The position numbers were made by a program, and so were the translations under genes. Under the pieces are notes generated by a model. It saw only the letters and a list, made by a program, of their open reading frames with translations. It was not told where the DNA came from and ran no database searches. Source: Peptoniphilus timonensis JC401 (GTDB taxonomy: Bacteria > Bacillota > Clostridia > Tissierellales > Peptoniphilaceae). Taken from it: a stretch of DNA of 59,092 bases. The stretch is from positions 72,965 through 132,056 of the forward strand of contig NZ_HE978594.1 of NCBI RefSeq assembly GCF_000312025.1, given 5' to 3'. Below, one piece after another: positions 46,479-55,335 of this stretch (position 1 is its first letter; every line of letters starts with the position of its first letter).

Positions 46479-47453
46479 TTATTTTTTAAACTCAGTCATA
46501 TCAACTTTTTCTACACCGCTCTTTTTAAGGCCTTCAGCAATCCAATCTTTTTCTTCTTGATTTAATGGAAGAACTGGTTTTCTCATAAGACCACTAGTGA
46601 AAATTCCTCTTTGAACAAGAGCTTCTTTAAGTCTTGCATGAGCTTCACCAGAAGGTTGTCCTCCACCGTAAATAGCTTGACTAATTGGATAAATCTTATC
46701 AGATGCTTCTTGAGCTTCTTTTAGAGTATGTTTTTCAGGATTTTTAAATACATCCCAAGCTTCGCAGATAATTTCAGGAACGCAACCAGCAAATCCTATA
46801 AGAGCACCATCTACTCCAGTAAACATTGTTACACATAGAGTTTCATCGTGACAAGTGATAAGAGATATATCTGGACATTCTTCTCTAAGAAGTCTAATAT
46901 CGTGTTCGTAAATTGAAGTAACTCTAGTACCAACTTTGATTGATTTAACATGATCAATTTCTTTACACATTTTAATAAGAGTTTCAACTGGATAAAATGC
47001 TTTAGAAGTAGCTGGGTATAGGTGAATTATAATATCTATGTCTGCTCCTTCAGCTACATCTTTTACAAATTCAAATGGAGCATCTTTGTGCATACCAAAT
47101 CTTAACCACATATGTGGTGGCATTAATAGAATTCCATCAGCTCCAGCTGTCTTAGCATCTTTTGCCATTTTAATTGCACCATTTGTGCTTTCACAGTTTA
47201 TTCCTGATATTATTGTCATAATATCTCCACATTCTTCAGCTGCGATTTCAATTGTTCTAATTCTTTCTTCTTCAGTTAATCCTGTAACTTCTCCAGTGTG
47301 ACCGTTTACAACTAGTCCTTGGATTCCTTTATCATAAAAAGTTTTTAACCATCTTAAATATTCTCTAAATTCTTCTTCATTAATAGTATCATCGTCATTT
47401 AGTGGTACAGAAACTGCTGGAAATATAGTTTTAAAAGTTTTTTCTTTAGTCAT
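46479..47453 (-). CDS. DapA/N-acetylneuraminate-lyase superfamily aldolase
   Basis: 324 residues; Schiff-base aldolase or dehydratase of the DHDPS family. Family motif VNGHTGEVTGLTEEER (the GTTGE site) and the Tyr in IIHLYPATSKAFYP; the lysine of the Schiff base is in KSIKVGTR. The YNVP motif of classical DapA is replaced by YPAT, so the substrate is probably not aspartate semialdehyde. It stands divergent from the LacI regulator and upstream of an NRAMP-like transporter, which suggests a catabolic module for a sugar-acid-like compound. Confidence 0.88.
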   Translation of the reverse strand: MTKEKTFKTIFPAVSVPLNDDDTINEEEFREYLRWLKTFYDKGIQGLVVNGHTGEVTGLTEEERIRTIEIAAEECGDIMTIISGINCESTNGAIKMAKDAKTAGADGILLMPPHMWLRFGMHKDAPFEFVKDVAEGADIDIIIHLYPATSKAFYPVETLIKMCKEIDHVKSIKVGTRVTSIYEHDIRLLREECPDISLITCHDETLCVTMFTGVDGALIGFAGCVPEIICEAWDVFKNPEKHTLKEAQEASDKIYPISQAIYGGGQPSGEAHARLKEALVQRGIFTSGLMRKPVLPLNQEEKDWIAEGLKKSGVEKVDMTEFKK

Positions 47454-47517
47454 TTTAATTACTCCTTAATTTTTATTTTTACTTAATGATTTATACGCTG
47501 CAACGTTTTCTAACTAA

Positions 47518-47547
47518 TTTATATCATCTATTCCCAAACATGGTCAA
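47518..47547 (-). promoter_or_regulatory. Promoter of the DapA-like gene
   Basis: TTGACC (rc of 47542-47547), 18-base spacer, TATAAA (rc of 47518-47523). Confidence 0.65.
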
Positions 47548-47563
47548 CGAAATCAATACCTTG

Positions 47564-47577
47564 TGCAATATTTTGCA
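47564..47577. promoter_or_regulatory. Putative LacI-family operator 1
   Basis: TGCAATATTTTGCA, imperfect palindrome in the divergent intergenic region. Its half-site TGCAATA recurs in operator 2, whose centre lies about 30 bases away (three helical turns). Confidence 0.6.
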
Positions 47578-47592
47578 GAAATTAAATATTCT

Positions 47593-47609
47593 ATGCAATA
47601 CTATTGCAT
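47593..47609. promoter_or_regulatory. Putative LacI-family operator 2
   Basis: ATGCAATA C TATTGCAT, a perfect 8-1-8 palindrome between the two divergent genes. Confidence 0.68.
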
Positions 47610-47690
47610 TATTTGAGTAAATTGTTAGTATTGAAATAAATTCAAATAAAATATATCATTGTATTATAACTTATAAGAATGGAGGGCTTT

Positions 47691-48687
47691 ATGACAACAT
47701 TAAAGGATGTTGCTAAACTAGCAAACGTTGATGTCAGTACTGTGTCTAGAGCTTTAAATAATAGTGGGTATGTTCATCCACAAACTAAGAAAAGAATAAT
47801 GGAAGCTGTAGAAGAATTGAGCTACAAACCCAATTTATTAATCAAGGGTGTTAAAAAGGGTAAAAGAAAAAATATTTGCGTAATGATACCATCTTTGTTC
47901 TTATCCATGTTTGGAGAGTTAGTTCAACTTATCGAAGAGAAAGCAAGAGAATATGAATATGAAATAGTAATAATAAATACAAATGATGATCCAAACGTAG
48001 AAGAAATATCATTAAAAAAAGTTAGGGATAGTTATACAGATGGTTTGTTGATAGTATCAACAGGACAAAATAAAAGACTTATTAGAGATATAAATTCATC
48101 TGACTTACCTGTAGTACAGTTGGTTAGAAATCAAACTGATCACTTAAGCTCAGTTGATGTAAATTATTTTAATTGTGCTCATGAAGGAGTCCATTTTTTG
48201 CACAAATGTGGTTAGTAAAAAAATTGCACTAATAAATGGAATCTTAGAAATTCGTCCTTTTGCAGAAAGATATAAAGGTTATTTAAAAGCTATATCTGAA
48301 ATAGGACAAGAAGACTTATCAATAAGCCATGATTATTACAATATGGATTTTTTTAAGACTGGTTACAATAAATCTAAAGAACTATATGACAATTACGAAA
48401 ATATTGATGGAATATTGACAGGAAATGATCTCCAAGCAATGGGAGTTTTAAGATCTTTAAAAGATATGGGATTTGAAATACCAAACGATGTGAAAATATT
48501 AAGTTTAACAGGACACTCAATAGGCGATTTATTAGAGACAAAAATTACTTCCATGGAAATGCCGCTTGATCTAATTGCAAATAAATCAGTAGAACTCTTA
48601 ATAAATAAAATCAACTCAAAATCGGACTATTCCCAAGTAGAACATATTACATTTAATACATTTTTGTCTGTTAGAGAAACAACTTAA
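47691..48687 (+). CDS. LacI-family transcription regulator, frame-broken
   Basis: Start ATG at 47691 (MTTLKDVAKLANVDVSTVSRALN) after GGAGGGCTTT; the longer start would be inside the ribosome site. N-terminal helix-turn-helix with hinge (KPNLLIKGVKKGKR), then a periplasmic-binding-like sensor domain. The frame breaks near 48212: HFLHKCG then stop; removing one T from GGTTAGT yields CGSKKIALINGILEIRPFAERYKGYL and a normal ~331-residue regulator. It probably senses the substrate of the divergent DapA-like aldolase and represses it at the palindromes between. Confidence 0.86.
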
Positions 48688-48778
48688 TAATATGTATTTT
48701 TATGCACAACAAAAAACATTGTTGAAGGTAAAAAATCAGCACTATTTTTTATCAATATGTAAAAATAAGCACAAAAAA

Positions 48779-48802
48779 ACCGCAAGATAACTTGCGGCCT
48801 TT
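48779..48802. terminator. Bidirectional terminator
   Basis: Stem CCGCAAG / CTTGCGG (48780-48797) with A-run on the 5' side and T-run on the 3' side, between convergent lacI and gdh. The stretch 48688-48778 also holds a weak ACAACAAAAAACATTGTTG inverted repeat. Confidence 0.87.
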
Positions 48803-48827
48803 TTAAGCATTTATTTACTTATAGGGA

Positions 48828-50093
48828 TTAATACCATCCTCTAAGTTTCATTGCTTTGTCAATTGATTGAATAGCGTACATGTAAACTCCTTCTCTAGGA
48901 ACTACATCATATTCGTCACAAACGCCGAATACGCCCTCGATAGCTTTCATCATGTCAGCTTCTTGTTTTTCTTCTACTTCAGCTTCTGTCCAGTACATTC
49001 CGTATTGGTTTTGAACCCATTCGTAGTAAGAAACTAGAACTCCACCAGAGTTAGTTAGGATATCTGGAGTTAGAGGAATTCCTCTTTCCATAAGAGCCTT
49101 ATCTCCTTCTGGAGTAGTAGGACCATTAGCTGCTTCACAAACTAATTTAACATTAAGTTTTTTAGCAACTTCGCCAGTGATTACATTTTCAAGAGCTGCT
49201 GGAATTAAGATATCCCATTCGCCAGTCCAGAAATCTTCATCTGTGATTTGTTTTGCATCTGGGTAACCAATTAATGTGTGGTGTTCGTTCTTGTATTCAA
49301 GAAGTTTTTTGAAGTCTAGTCCATTTTCATTGTATAGAGCGTAGTTTCCTTCTTTTTTGTCCCATTCAGCTAGAGCGTAAACTTTTCCGCCTTGTCTTTC
49401 AATGTTTTTAACAGTGAAAGATCCAACATTACCGAAACCTTGAACTGCAATCTTAGCTTTTGCGAAGTCAATTCCTTCACGTTTTGCAGCTTCTCTAGTT
49501 ACTACAGCAACACCAAATCCTGTTGCTTCGTTTCTTCCTTCAGATCCACCAAGTCCAACTGGTTTACCTGTGAAAGATCCAACATCTTGTCTGTCTCCAT
49601 TTAATTTGATGTATTCATCTAAAAACCAAGACATAATTTGTCCGTTAGTATTAACGTCTGGAGCTGGAATATCAATTCTTTCTCCAAGATATTTATGAAG
49701 TCCTCTTACCCAACCTCTTGCAAGTTGTTCTAATTCTCTATCAGAAAGCTCAGAAGGATCTACACAAATTCCGCCTTTTGATCCACCATATGGAAGACCA
49801 AGTGCGCCACCTTTGAAAGTCATCCAAAGTGAAAGAGCCTTAACTTCGTCAAGGTTTACATTTGGATGGAATCTACATCCACCTTTAGCAGGACCAACTG
49901 CTGTTGAGTGAGCTGATCTCCAACCTTTGAAAACTTTAACTGAACCATCATCCATTTTAACTGGAATAGAAATTTCAATTACTCTTTCAGGTTCTTTTAG
50001 AATTTCATAAACTGCTGGGTCACAACCTAGCTTGTCACATGCAGCTTTAACTTTTTGTTGAGCTGCTACTAACGGATTTAAAGTATCTGTCAT
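48828..50093 (-). CDS. gdhA: Glutamate dehydrogenase
   Basis: 421 residues; NAD(P)-linked oxidative deamination of glutamate to 2-oxoglutarate and ammonia, a central reaction in amino-acid-fermenting anaerobes. Start ATG at 50093 (MTDTLNPL) after AAGGAGAGTG. Substrate lysine motif GGSKGGICVDP, GFGNVGSFTVKNIERQGGKV (dinucleotide fold) and LTNSGGVLVSYYEWVQN. Isolated gene with a consensus-like promoter and strong terminator. Confidence 0.95.
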   Translation of the reverse strand: MTDTLNPLVAAQQKVKAACDKLGCDPAVYEILKEPERVIEISIPVKMDDGSVKVFKGWRSAHSTAVGPAKGGCRFHPNVNLDEVKALSLWMTFKGGALGLPYGGSKGGICVDPSELSDRELEQLARGWVRGLHKYLGERIDIPAPDVNTNGQIMSWFLDEYIKLNGDRQDVGSFTGKPVGLGGSEGRNEATGFGVAVVTREAAKREGIDFAKAKIAVQGFGNVGSFTVKNIERQGGKVYALAEWDKKEGNYALYNENGLDFKKLLEYKNEHHTLIGYPDAKQITDEDFWTGEWDILIPAALENVITGEVAKKLNVKLVCEAANGPTTPEGDKALMERGIPLTPDILTNSGGVLVSYYEWVQNQYGMYWTEAEVEEKQEADMMKAIEGVFGVCDEYDVVPREGVYMYAIQSIDKAMKLRGWY

Positions 50094-50145
50094 TATTAAC
50101 ACTCTCCTTTATGTATAATCATGATAACCATTTCTTACAGTCATA

Positions 50146-50174
50146 ATTATAACAAATAGAAATATTAAGTTCAA
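50146..50174 (-). promoter_or_regulatory. Promoter of gdhA
   Basis: TTGAAC (rc of 50169-50174), 17-base spacer, TATAAT (rc of 50146-50151). Confidence 0.85.
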
Positions 50175-50507
50175 GTTGACCCATCAATTTTAACTAATTG
50201 TTTGTATTTATAATTTAAGCTTTATCATTTTATTCTTTTTAGCTTATATTAATTCAATTCGTAAACAATAGTAAGCTACTTTTATAATTTATGTCATTAA
50301 TTTTTTCTAATTTCTCACTTAGCATTTTTCTAAATAAATAAAAATTCAAATTCTGTAATCATTTTCACAAATCTTTGGCAAAAGCTTTAGTTTTAGCTTT
50401 TATCTCTTTATAATTTTTCCTATTTTATATTTTTTATCTTATATATATCAAATTTATCACTTAATATTTTTTCTAATTTGGTGTATCATACAAATTGAGG
50501 TGATAAA
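50175..50507. other. Gene-free intergenic stretch
   Basis: Very AT-rich, between divergent gdhA and the YitT gene. I see no ORF with a ribosome site, hairpin or palindrome of note. A weak -10-like TATCAT lies just before the YitT ribosome site. Confidence 0.5.
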
Positions 50508-51392
50508 GTGAATTCACATAAGACTAGTTTTAAGAACTGGGTTTTTTCGAAAACTTTCGGCAGGAAATTACTTTCTGTAATTATTTGCAACTTGATAACT
50601 GCCTTTTCAATTACATATATTATTAAACCAAATTTACTTATATCAGGAGGTTTGACAGGTCTTAGTATTTTGACATCCAATGTAACAGGAATTAGCCTTC
50701 CTTTACTTGTCTTCTTTTTAAATATTCCAACTTCCTTTTTGAGTTTATTTTTTCTTGATAGGGATTTTACATTTTTTTCTACACTTGCAATTTTTCTTCT
50801 ATCACTTTTTATTTCTTTTTACGAAAAACTTATGCCAGGATTTTTCCTGACAAAGGAACCTATCCTTGCTTGTATCTTTGGTGGGCTCTTAAATGGAATT
50901 GGAGCTGGCATTGCTTTTAGAAGTGGAACTTCTACTGGTGGCCTTGATATTATCGCAGCTATTTTAAAAAAGAATTTTAATATTACTATAGGCAATGTCT
51001 TAATGGGAATTAATTTTATTATTGTATCTTGCCTCGGTTACTTGTACTCAATAGACAAGGTTCTTTTTACTTTAATTTTAATGTTTATAAGTTATAGCGT
51101 AATTGATAGGATTCAACTTGGTGTTGGAAAACAAAAACAAGTCCTAATAATTTCTGACTGCAATGAAGAAATTGCAAGAGAAATTCACGAAGAAACAAAT
51201 AGAGGTGCAACTTACATAAAGGGAATTACTTCTTATATGAAAAAAGATGTTCACATACTCTATGTTGTCTGCTCTTCAAGACAACTGGTTAAAGTTAGAC
51301 AAATCATAAAAAGAAAAGATCCTGGTGCCTTTGTAACTGTGTCTGAAACTTCAGAAATTTTGGGCAATGGATTTAAAGAACTTTCAATTTAA
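50508..51392 (+). CDS. YitT family membrane protein
   Basis: 294 residues with GTG start after GAGGTGAT. N-terminal five-helix DUF161 membrane region (ITYIIKPNLLISGGLTGLSIL; GIGAGIAFRSGTSTGGLDIIAAIL), then a soluble C-terminal DUF2179 domain (GKQKQVLIISDCNEEIAREIHEETNRGATYIKGI to ILGNGFKEL). Function of YitT proteins is unknown; the C-terminal domain may bind a small molecule. Confidence 0.87.
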   Translation: MNSHKTSFKNWVFSKTFGRKLLSVIICNLITAFSITYIIKPNLLISGGLTGLSILTSNVTGISLPLLVFFLNIPTSFLSLFFLDRDFTFFSTLAIFLLSLFISFYEKLMPGFFLTKEPILACIFGGLLNGIGAGIAFRSGTSTGGLDIIAAILKKNFNITIGNVLMGINFIIVSCLGYLYSIDKVLFTLILMFISYSVIDRIQLGVGKQKQVLIISDCNEEIAREIHEETNRGATYIKGITSYMKKDVHILYVVCSSRQLVKVRQIIKRKDPGAFVTVSETSEILGNGFKELSI

Positions 51393-51393
51393 A

Positions 51394-51448
51394 AATCTTG
51401 CCACAAAAAATAGTGCAAGATAGAATTTACTTTCTTTCTTACACTATT
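51394..51448 (+). other. Overlapping hairpins after the YitT gene
   Basis: ATCTTGC-CAC / GTG-CAAGAT pairs at 51395-51421, and AATAGTGCAAGA can instead pair with TCTTACACTATT near 51437-51448, so two alternative structures exist. No T-run follows the first. Confidence 0.45.
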
Positions 51449-51456
51449 TATGGTAC

Positions 51457-51502
51457 AAAAAAGCCCCTCAATCCACTTTCAGGATTGTGGGGCTTTATTT
51501 TT
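51457..51502. terminator. Bidirectional terminator
   Basis: Long stem AAAGCCCCTCAATCC / GGATTGTGGGGCTTT (two imperfect positions) with A- and T-runs on both sides, between convergent genes. Confidence 0.88.
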
Positions 51503-51510
51503 TTAAGCTT

Positions 51511-52197
51511 TTAAATCATTTGTCCTGCTGTCAAATATATTCCAATAAGGGTCCAATCATAAATTATGTGAATCAAATAAGTTACAGTCAAATTTTTTGA
51601 AATAACATAGGACATTGAAAGACCTGTCCTTATTATAGATATCACAAGAACTGCTTGCAAAATATTAAAATTATAAGTTGAAATGTGCATAGCACCAAAA
51701 ATTACTGATGAAACAAGTATTGCCACAATAGTTTTTAAAAGTTCATTTTTTGTCTTAAATTTATTTATCACAAATAAAAAGGGAATTATAAAAATTATTT
51801 CTTCTGCAATAAATTGAATCAAAGTTGAGGCAAAAAAGCTCTTAATGTTATCTTCTGTCAAGACATCAAAAATTGGATTTGCACTGCCTTCTATTCCCAT
51901 TTTTTCTACAACAATAGATGACACTATAACTGCCACTAAAGAAAATCCAAGGCCTATTAAAATATAGAGAAGGTCCTTCATTTTTAGGGGCAAAAATATT
52001 TTAAAAATAAAATCCCTATCAACTACAAGAAGGGACAAGAGAGCACAAATACTTATTCCTGTCGCCAATAAAACTTCATTTTTCAAATTCAAAAGTCCAA
52101 ATATAAGGCTAATTCCAAAGAAGGATGCAATTGATAGAAAAAGTGCCAAGACCCATTTCCAAGTTTTAGCTTCTATTTCTGGATAAGATCTTTTCAT
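51511..52197 (-). CDS. CPBP-family intramembrane protein (Abi/Rce1-like)
   Basis: 228 residues, about seven membrane helices. The family metal/glutamate motif appears as FIAEEIIFIIPF, but without the usual arginine (EExxxR), while the later histidine motif FGAMHIS is present. Proteolytic activity is therefore uncertain. It starts inside the end of the cyclo-ligase gene (ATGA overlap). Confidence 0.83.
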   Translation of the reverse strand: MKRSYPEIEAKTWKWVLALFLSIASFFGISLIFGLLNLKNEVLLATGISICALLSLLVVDRDFIFKIFLPLKMKDLLYILIGLGFSLVAVIVSSIVVEKMGIEGSANPIFDVLTEDNIKSFFASTLIQFIAEEIIFIIPFLFVINKFKTKNELLKTIVAILVSSVIFGAMHISTYNFNILQAVLVISIIRTGLSMSYVISKNLTVTYLIHIIYDWTLIGIYLTAGQMI

Positions 52198-52739
52198 TTT
52201 TGATCAAACTCTACTAAACCTTCATCTGTCAAAAGATATTCTAAAGGCTTGTCATATTCTTCGTGAACTATACTTTCCACAAATTGGTCTGAATATCCAA
52301 TGCCCAATCTTATAGTGTCAACTTTGGCAAAAAATTTGTCATAAAATCCTCCACCATAGCCAAGGCGATAACCATCTTTGTCAAAGGCAAGACCTGGAGT
52401 AATAGTTAAGTCCACATCTTTTACTTCTTCTCCATCTTTTGGTTCTAAAATGCCCATTTTATTTTCTTCAAGATCATCAATTCCCTTTACTTCCACTGCT
52501 ATCATTTCCTTGCCCTTAACAAGTGGAACTAAAAGTTTTTTACCATCTTCAAGTATATTTTCAATTATTTCTCTTGTATCAACTTCAGATTTATAAGATA
52601 TAAAAACAAAAACTGATTTTGCCTTTTTATAAATTTCAAGTTCTCTTAATTTTTCTCTAATTAACTTGTCTTTTTCCTCTTTATTTTTTACTTCCGCTCT
52701 TATTTTTGTATATTTTTTCCTAAGTTCTTTTTTATCCAT
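52194..52739 (-). CDS. 5-formyltetrahydrofolate cyclo-ligase
   Basis: 181 residues; ATP-dependent conversion of 5-formyl-THF to 5,10-methenyl-THF. Features: KKELRKKYTKIRAEV start, VFVFISYKSEVDTREII, GLAFDKDGYRLGYGGGFYDKFF (folate/ATP site). It overlaps the end of the nuclease gene by eight bases and the start of the CPBP gene by four bases. Confidence 0.93.
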   Translation of the reverse strand: MDKKELRKKYTKIRAEVKNKEEKDKLIREKLRELEIYKKAKSVFVFISYKSEVDTREIIENILEDGKKLLVPLVKGKEMIAVEVKGIDDLEENKMGILEPKDGEEVKDVDLTITPGLAFDKDGYRLGYGGGFYDKFFAKVDTIRLGIGYSDQFVESIVHEEYDKPLEYLLTDEGLVEFDQK

Positions 52740-55335
52740 TAAATTTCTCCTTATTTTCGCAAATTTCTAAATAATCACAATTTTTGCAATCACTAGTAGA
52801 TTCATAATTACCATTTTTTATGCTGTCAGTTATGGAAATTATCTCATCTTCAACTCTATTTAAAAGTTCTTGAATTTCCTCTTCTGTGAAATAATATCTC
52901 CCCCTGTCATCTTTTGGCAAGATATCAGAATTTTTTATAACTGTGGAAATTTCTCCCCTTTTAATAGAACCATAATTCGCCATCGATAACTTCTTACCCA
53001 CTTTTCTTCTTGCTATAGCATAAAGTGGCATTTGGAAAGATTTTAAATCTACAATTTCTTTTTTTGTCTTTACAGATGACCTCTTGTAGTCCATTAAAAT
53101 TTCTTCATCATGACGAGCATCAATTCTGTCGATTCTTCCCCTGATTTTTAGTCCCCTCACGTCAGTCATAAAACTTTCTTCAAAATATTTTGGCTTAAAT
53201 CCATATTTTTCTTGAACTTCCAAATCTTTTTTTATATATTCTCCCAAAATTTTTTGAGAATTTAGGACAGAAATTTTATTGAGAAAAGATAAATTTTCAA
53301 AATCGCCAAGATTTTCTTCCTCCAAAATCAATTGCCTTAACTTATCTTCATTAAATCCACTTTCAGCTTTAAAATATTTTTCCAAAATATGATGGTACTT
53401 GTCCCCCATATTTATATAAAATTTTTCATCATAGTCCTTTTCCAGTTTACCTAGTCCATAAACTCTTTCAAAGAGAAATCTCCTTGGGCAGTCCTTTAAA
53501 ACATCAAAATCTGTCACAGAATAAGATCTTTCAGAAATTTTTTTATTAATCTCTGTCAAATTTAGAAAATCAAGGAGATAATTTTCTTCCTCAACTTCTT
53601 CTCTTTTATAGAGTTTAGAAGTTTCATAAATTTTTTCTTTTTCTTGAACTTCAAGATCCAAATCATAAATGAGAGAATTTAAAAGTTTTGAAAAGCCCTT
53701 TTCCCTATCTCCACAAAGAATTAAAATATTTTTTGCTGTGAAAAAATCATAAAGTAAATAAATATAATCTCTCTTAAAATTATCCTTTATTATTCCCAAT
53801 TTCTCCATGATCGCTTGACTTTCTCTCTTGTAGATAAAATTTGATTTTTTATTATTTTCATAATTTTCATCAAATCCAATTAAGATTAAATTTTTAAAAC
53901 TTCTATAATAATTGGAACTAAGCTTTAAAATTTCAAGGGCATCAAGATTTTGCACTTGAGAAATCTTCGCCATTTCCATATATTTATTCAAAATCAAAAT
54001 AAATTCATCTAGATCAATAATTTCGTAAAAGTCCAAAAGATTATCCATCTTCAAAAATATTTCATCAAGTTTTTCCAAAAATCTAAGTTCTCGCCTTATT
54101 ATGTTCTCTGGATTTTTTTCAAGTTCACTTTCTATTATTTCCCTAGCTTTTTCTAAATATTCTCCAAAAAATTTCCTATAATAATCAAGACTGTCACTTT
54201 TATTTATTTTTTCATCTTGAAGAATTTTACTGCCAAGGAGAAAATCTTTTAAGTCCCCATCATTTATCCTAAATTCCCTTATATTTGAAAAATCTATATC
54301 ATATAAATCTTTAAAATCGTAGGACATCAAAGCTGATTCCAGTTTTATTTCGTCAATATCTAGTGGAAAAAAGGATAATCTCACTCTTTTTAAAGTATTT
54401 TCCTTAGACCTGTCACTAAAATAATCTAAAAGAGATAAAAACTCACTTTCAAGAAGAGAATTTTCATATCTCGGCAAATTAAATTCTAGACCCTCAAATT
54501 TTTCTCTACTTCTAATTTTCTCTGAAAGACTAGATGAAGCACTTAAAATTGAAATACTATTTGGACCTTCATCTTTTAAAAGCAATTTTAATTCTGAAAA
54601 AAACAAATTGTAAAAATTATTCTTTGAAGAAAAAACTTTTATATTATCTTTTTTTATTTCTTCTTTATAATCTAAAAATTCTCCTCTTTCCAATTCAAAA
54701 GAAAATTTCAACAAACTTTTTATAGTATCTTCAATTAAGTCAGAATTTATAAAATTAAAGGGCATGTCTATGTAGATATTTTTGTCTTCTATTTCTGATA
54801 AAATTCTAATTATTTCTTCTTCAGTTTTTCCAAATTCTAAAAATCCAGAAATTATTATAGAGTCAAATTTGCTTGATTTTATGGAAGATTTCTTTACTTT
54901 TCCATAAATATCATAGGACCTAGCCTTAAAATATCCCTCATAGATTTCAAAAACTTTTGACAAAATTTTAAAAATCTCACCAGGAATTTCTCTTATATCA
55001 CAAACACTTAAATTGTTTTCACAAATTTCATCAAAAAAATCCAAAACAATATCCACAGTTTCTGGATAAACTGGAATATCCCCAAAATTTTTCTTCAAAA
55101 TTTTTGACAAGACCAAATATTTTAAGATTTCATCAGGTCTTTTTTCCCTATTTTTCTTTCCAATGCCGTCAAAAGTTTCAAACTCAGTCTTACTTATGTC
55201 CAAACCCTTTTTTAACATTTCTCTTATGTAAAAATTTATAGCAGATTGAGAGGGCAAGATTATTAAAGTTTCCTTGCCCTTCAACTTTTCAAAATCAAAA
55301 TTTTCTCTAGGATTTCTAAAAATTATTTTCTTCAT
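52732..55335 (-). CDS. AddB-like nuclease with PD-(D/E)XK domain
   Basis: 867 residues. Resembles the AddB/RexB half of double-strand-break resection nucleases: the N-terminal half has a degenerate helicase-like region without a recognisable Walker A, and the C-terminal ~270 residues hold a RecB-type nuclease: GDKYHHILEKYF, GRIDRIDARHDEEILMDYKRS (D...E/DxK site). Four cysteines, CPRRFLFERVY plus CKNCDYLEIC (Cys850, 853, 859), fit the iron-sulphur staple of these nucleases. No AddA helicase gene adjoins it, which is unusual. Coupled with rluA (20-base overlap) and the cyclo-ligase. Confidence 0.82.
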   Translation of the reverse strand: MKKIIFRNPRENFDFEKLKGKETLIILPSQSAINFYIREMLKKGLDISKTEFETFDGIGKKNREKRPDEILKYLVLSKILKKNFGDIPVYPETVDIVLDFFDEICENNLSVCDIREIPGEIFKILSKVFEIYEGYFKARSYDIYGKVKKSSIKSSKFDSIIISGFLEFGKTEEEIIRILSEIEDKNIYIDMPFNFINSDLIEDTIKSLLKFSFELERGEFLDYKEEIKKDNIKVFSSKNNFYNLFFSELKLLLKDEGPNSISILSASSSLSEKIRSREKFEGLEFNLPRYENSLLESEFLSLLDYFSDRSKENTLKRVRLSFFPLDIDEIKLESALMSYDFKDLYDIDFSNIREFRINDGDLKDFLLGSKILQDEKINKSDSLDYYRKFFGEYLEKAREIIESELEKNPENIIRRELRFLEKLDEIFLKMDNLLDFYEIIDLDEFILILNKYMEMAKISQVQNLDALEILKLSSNYYRSFKNLILIGFDENYENNKKSNFIYKRESQAIMEKLGIIKDNFKRDYIYLLYDFFTAKNILILCGDREKGFSKLLNSLIYDLDLEVQEKEKIYETSKLYKREEVEEENYLLDFLNLTEINKKISERSYSVTDFDVLKDCPRRFLFERVYGLGKLEKDYDEKFYINMGDKYHHILEKYFKAESGFNEDKLRQLILEEENLGDFENLSFLNKISVLNSQKILGEYIKKDLEVQEKYGFKPKYFEESFMTDVRGLKIRGRIDRIDARHDEEILMDYKRSSVKTKKEIVDLKSFQMPLYAIARRKVGKKLSMANYGSIKRGEISTVIKNSDILPKDDRGRYYFTEEEIQELLNRVEDEIISITDSIKNGNYESTSDCKNCDYLEICENKEKFNG

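Noticed and set aside
47495-47512. CcpA catabolite-repression (cre) site near CTGCAACGTTTTC
   Set aside because: Spacing around the central CG does not fit the cre consensus; it could be a third weak LacI half-site.
47679-47690. Upstream ATG at 47679 as the LacI start
   Set aside because: It overlaps the GGAGGG that serves as the ribosome site for the ATG at 47691.
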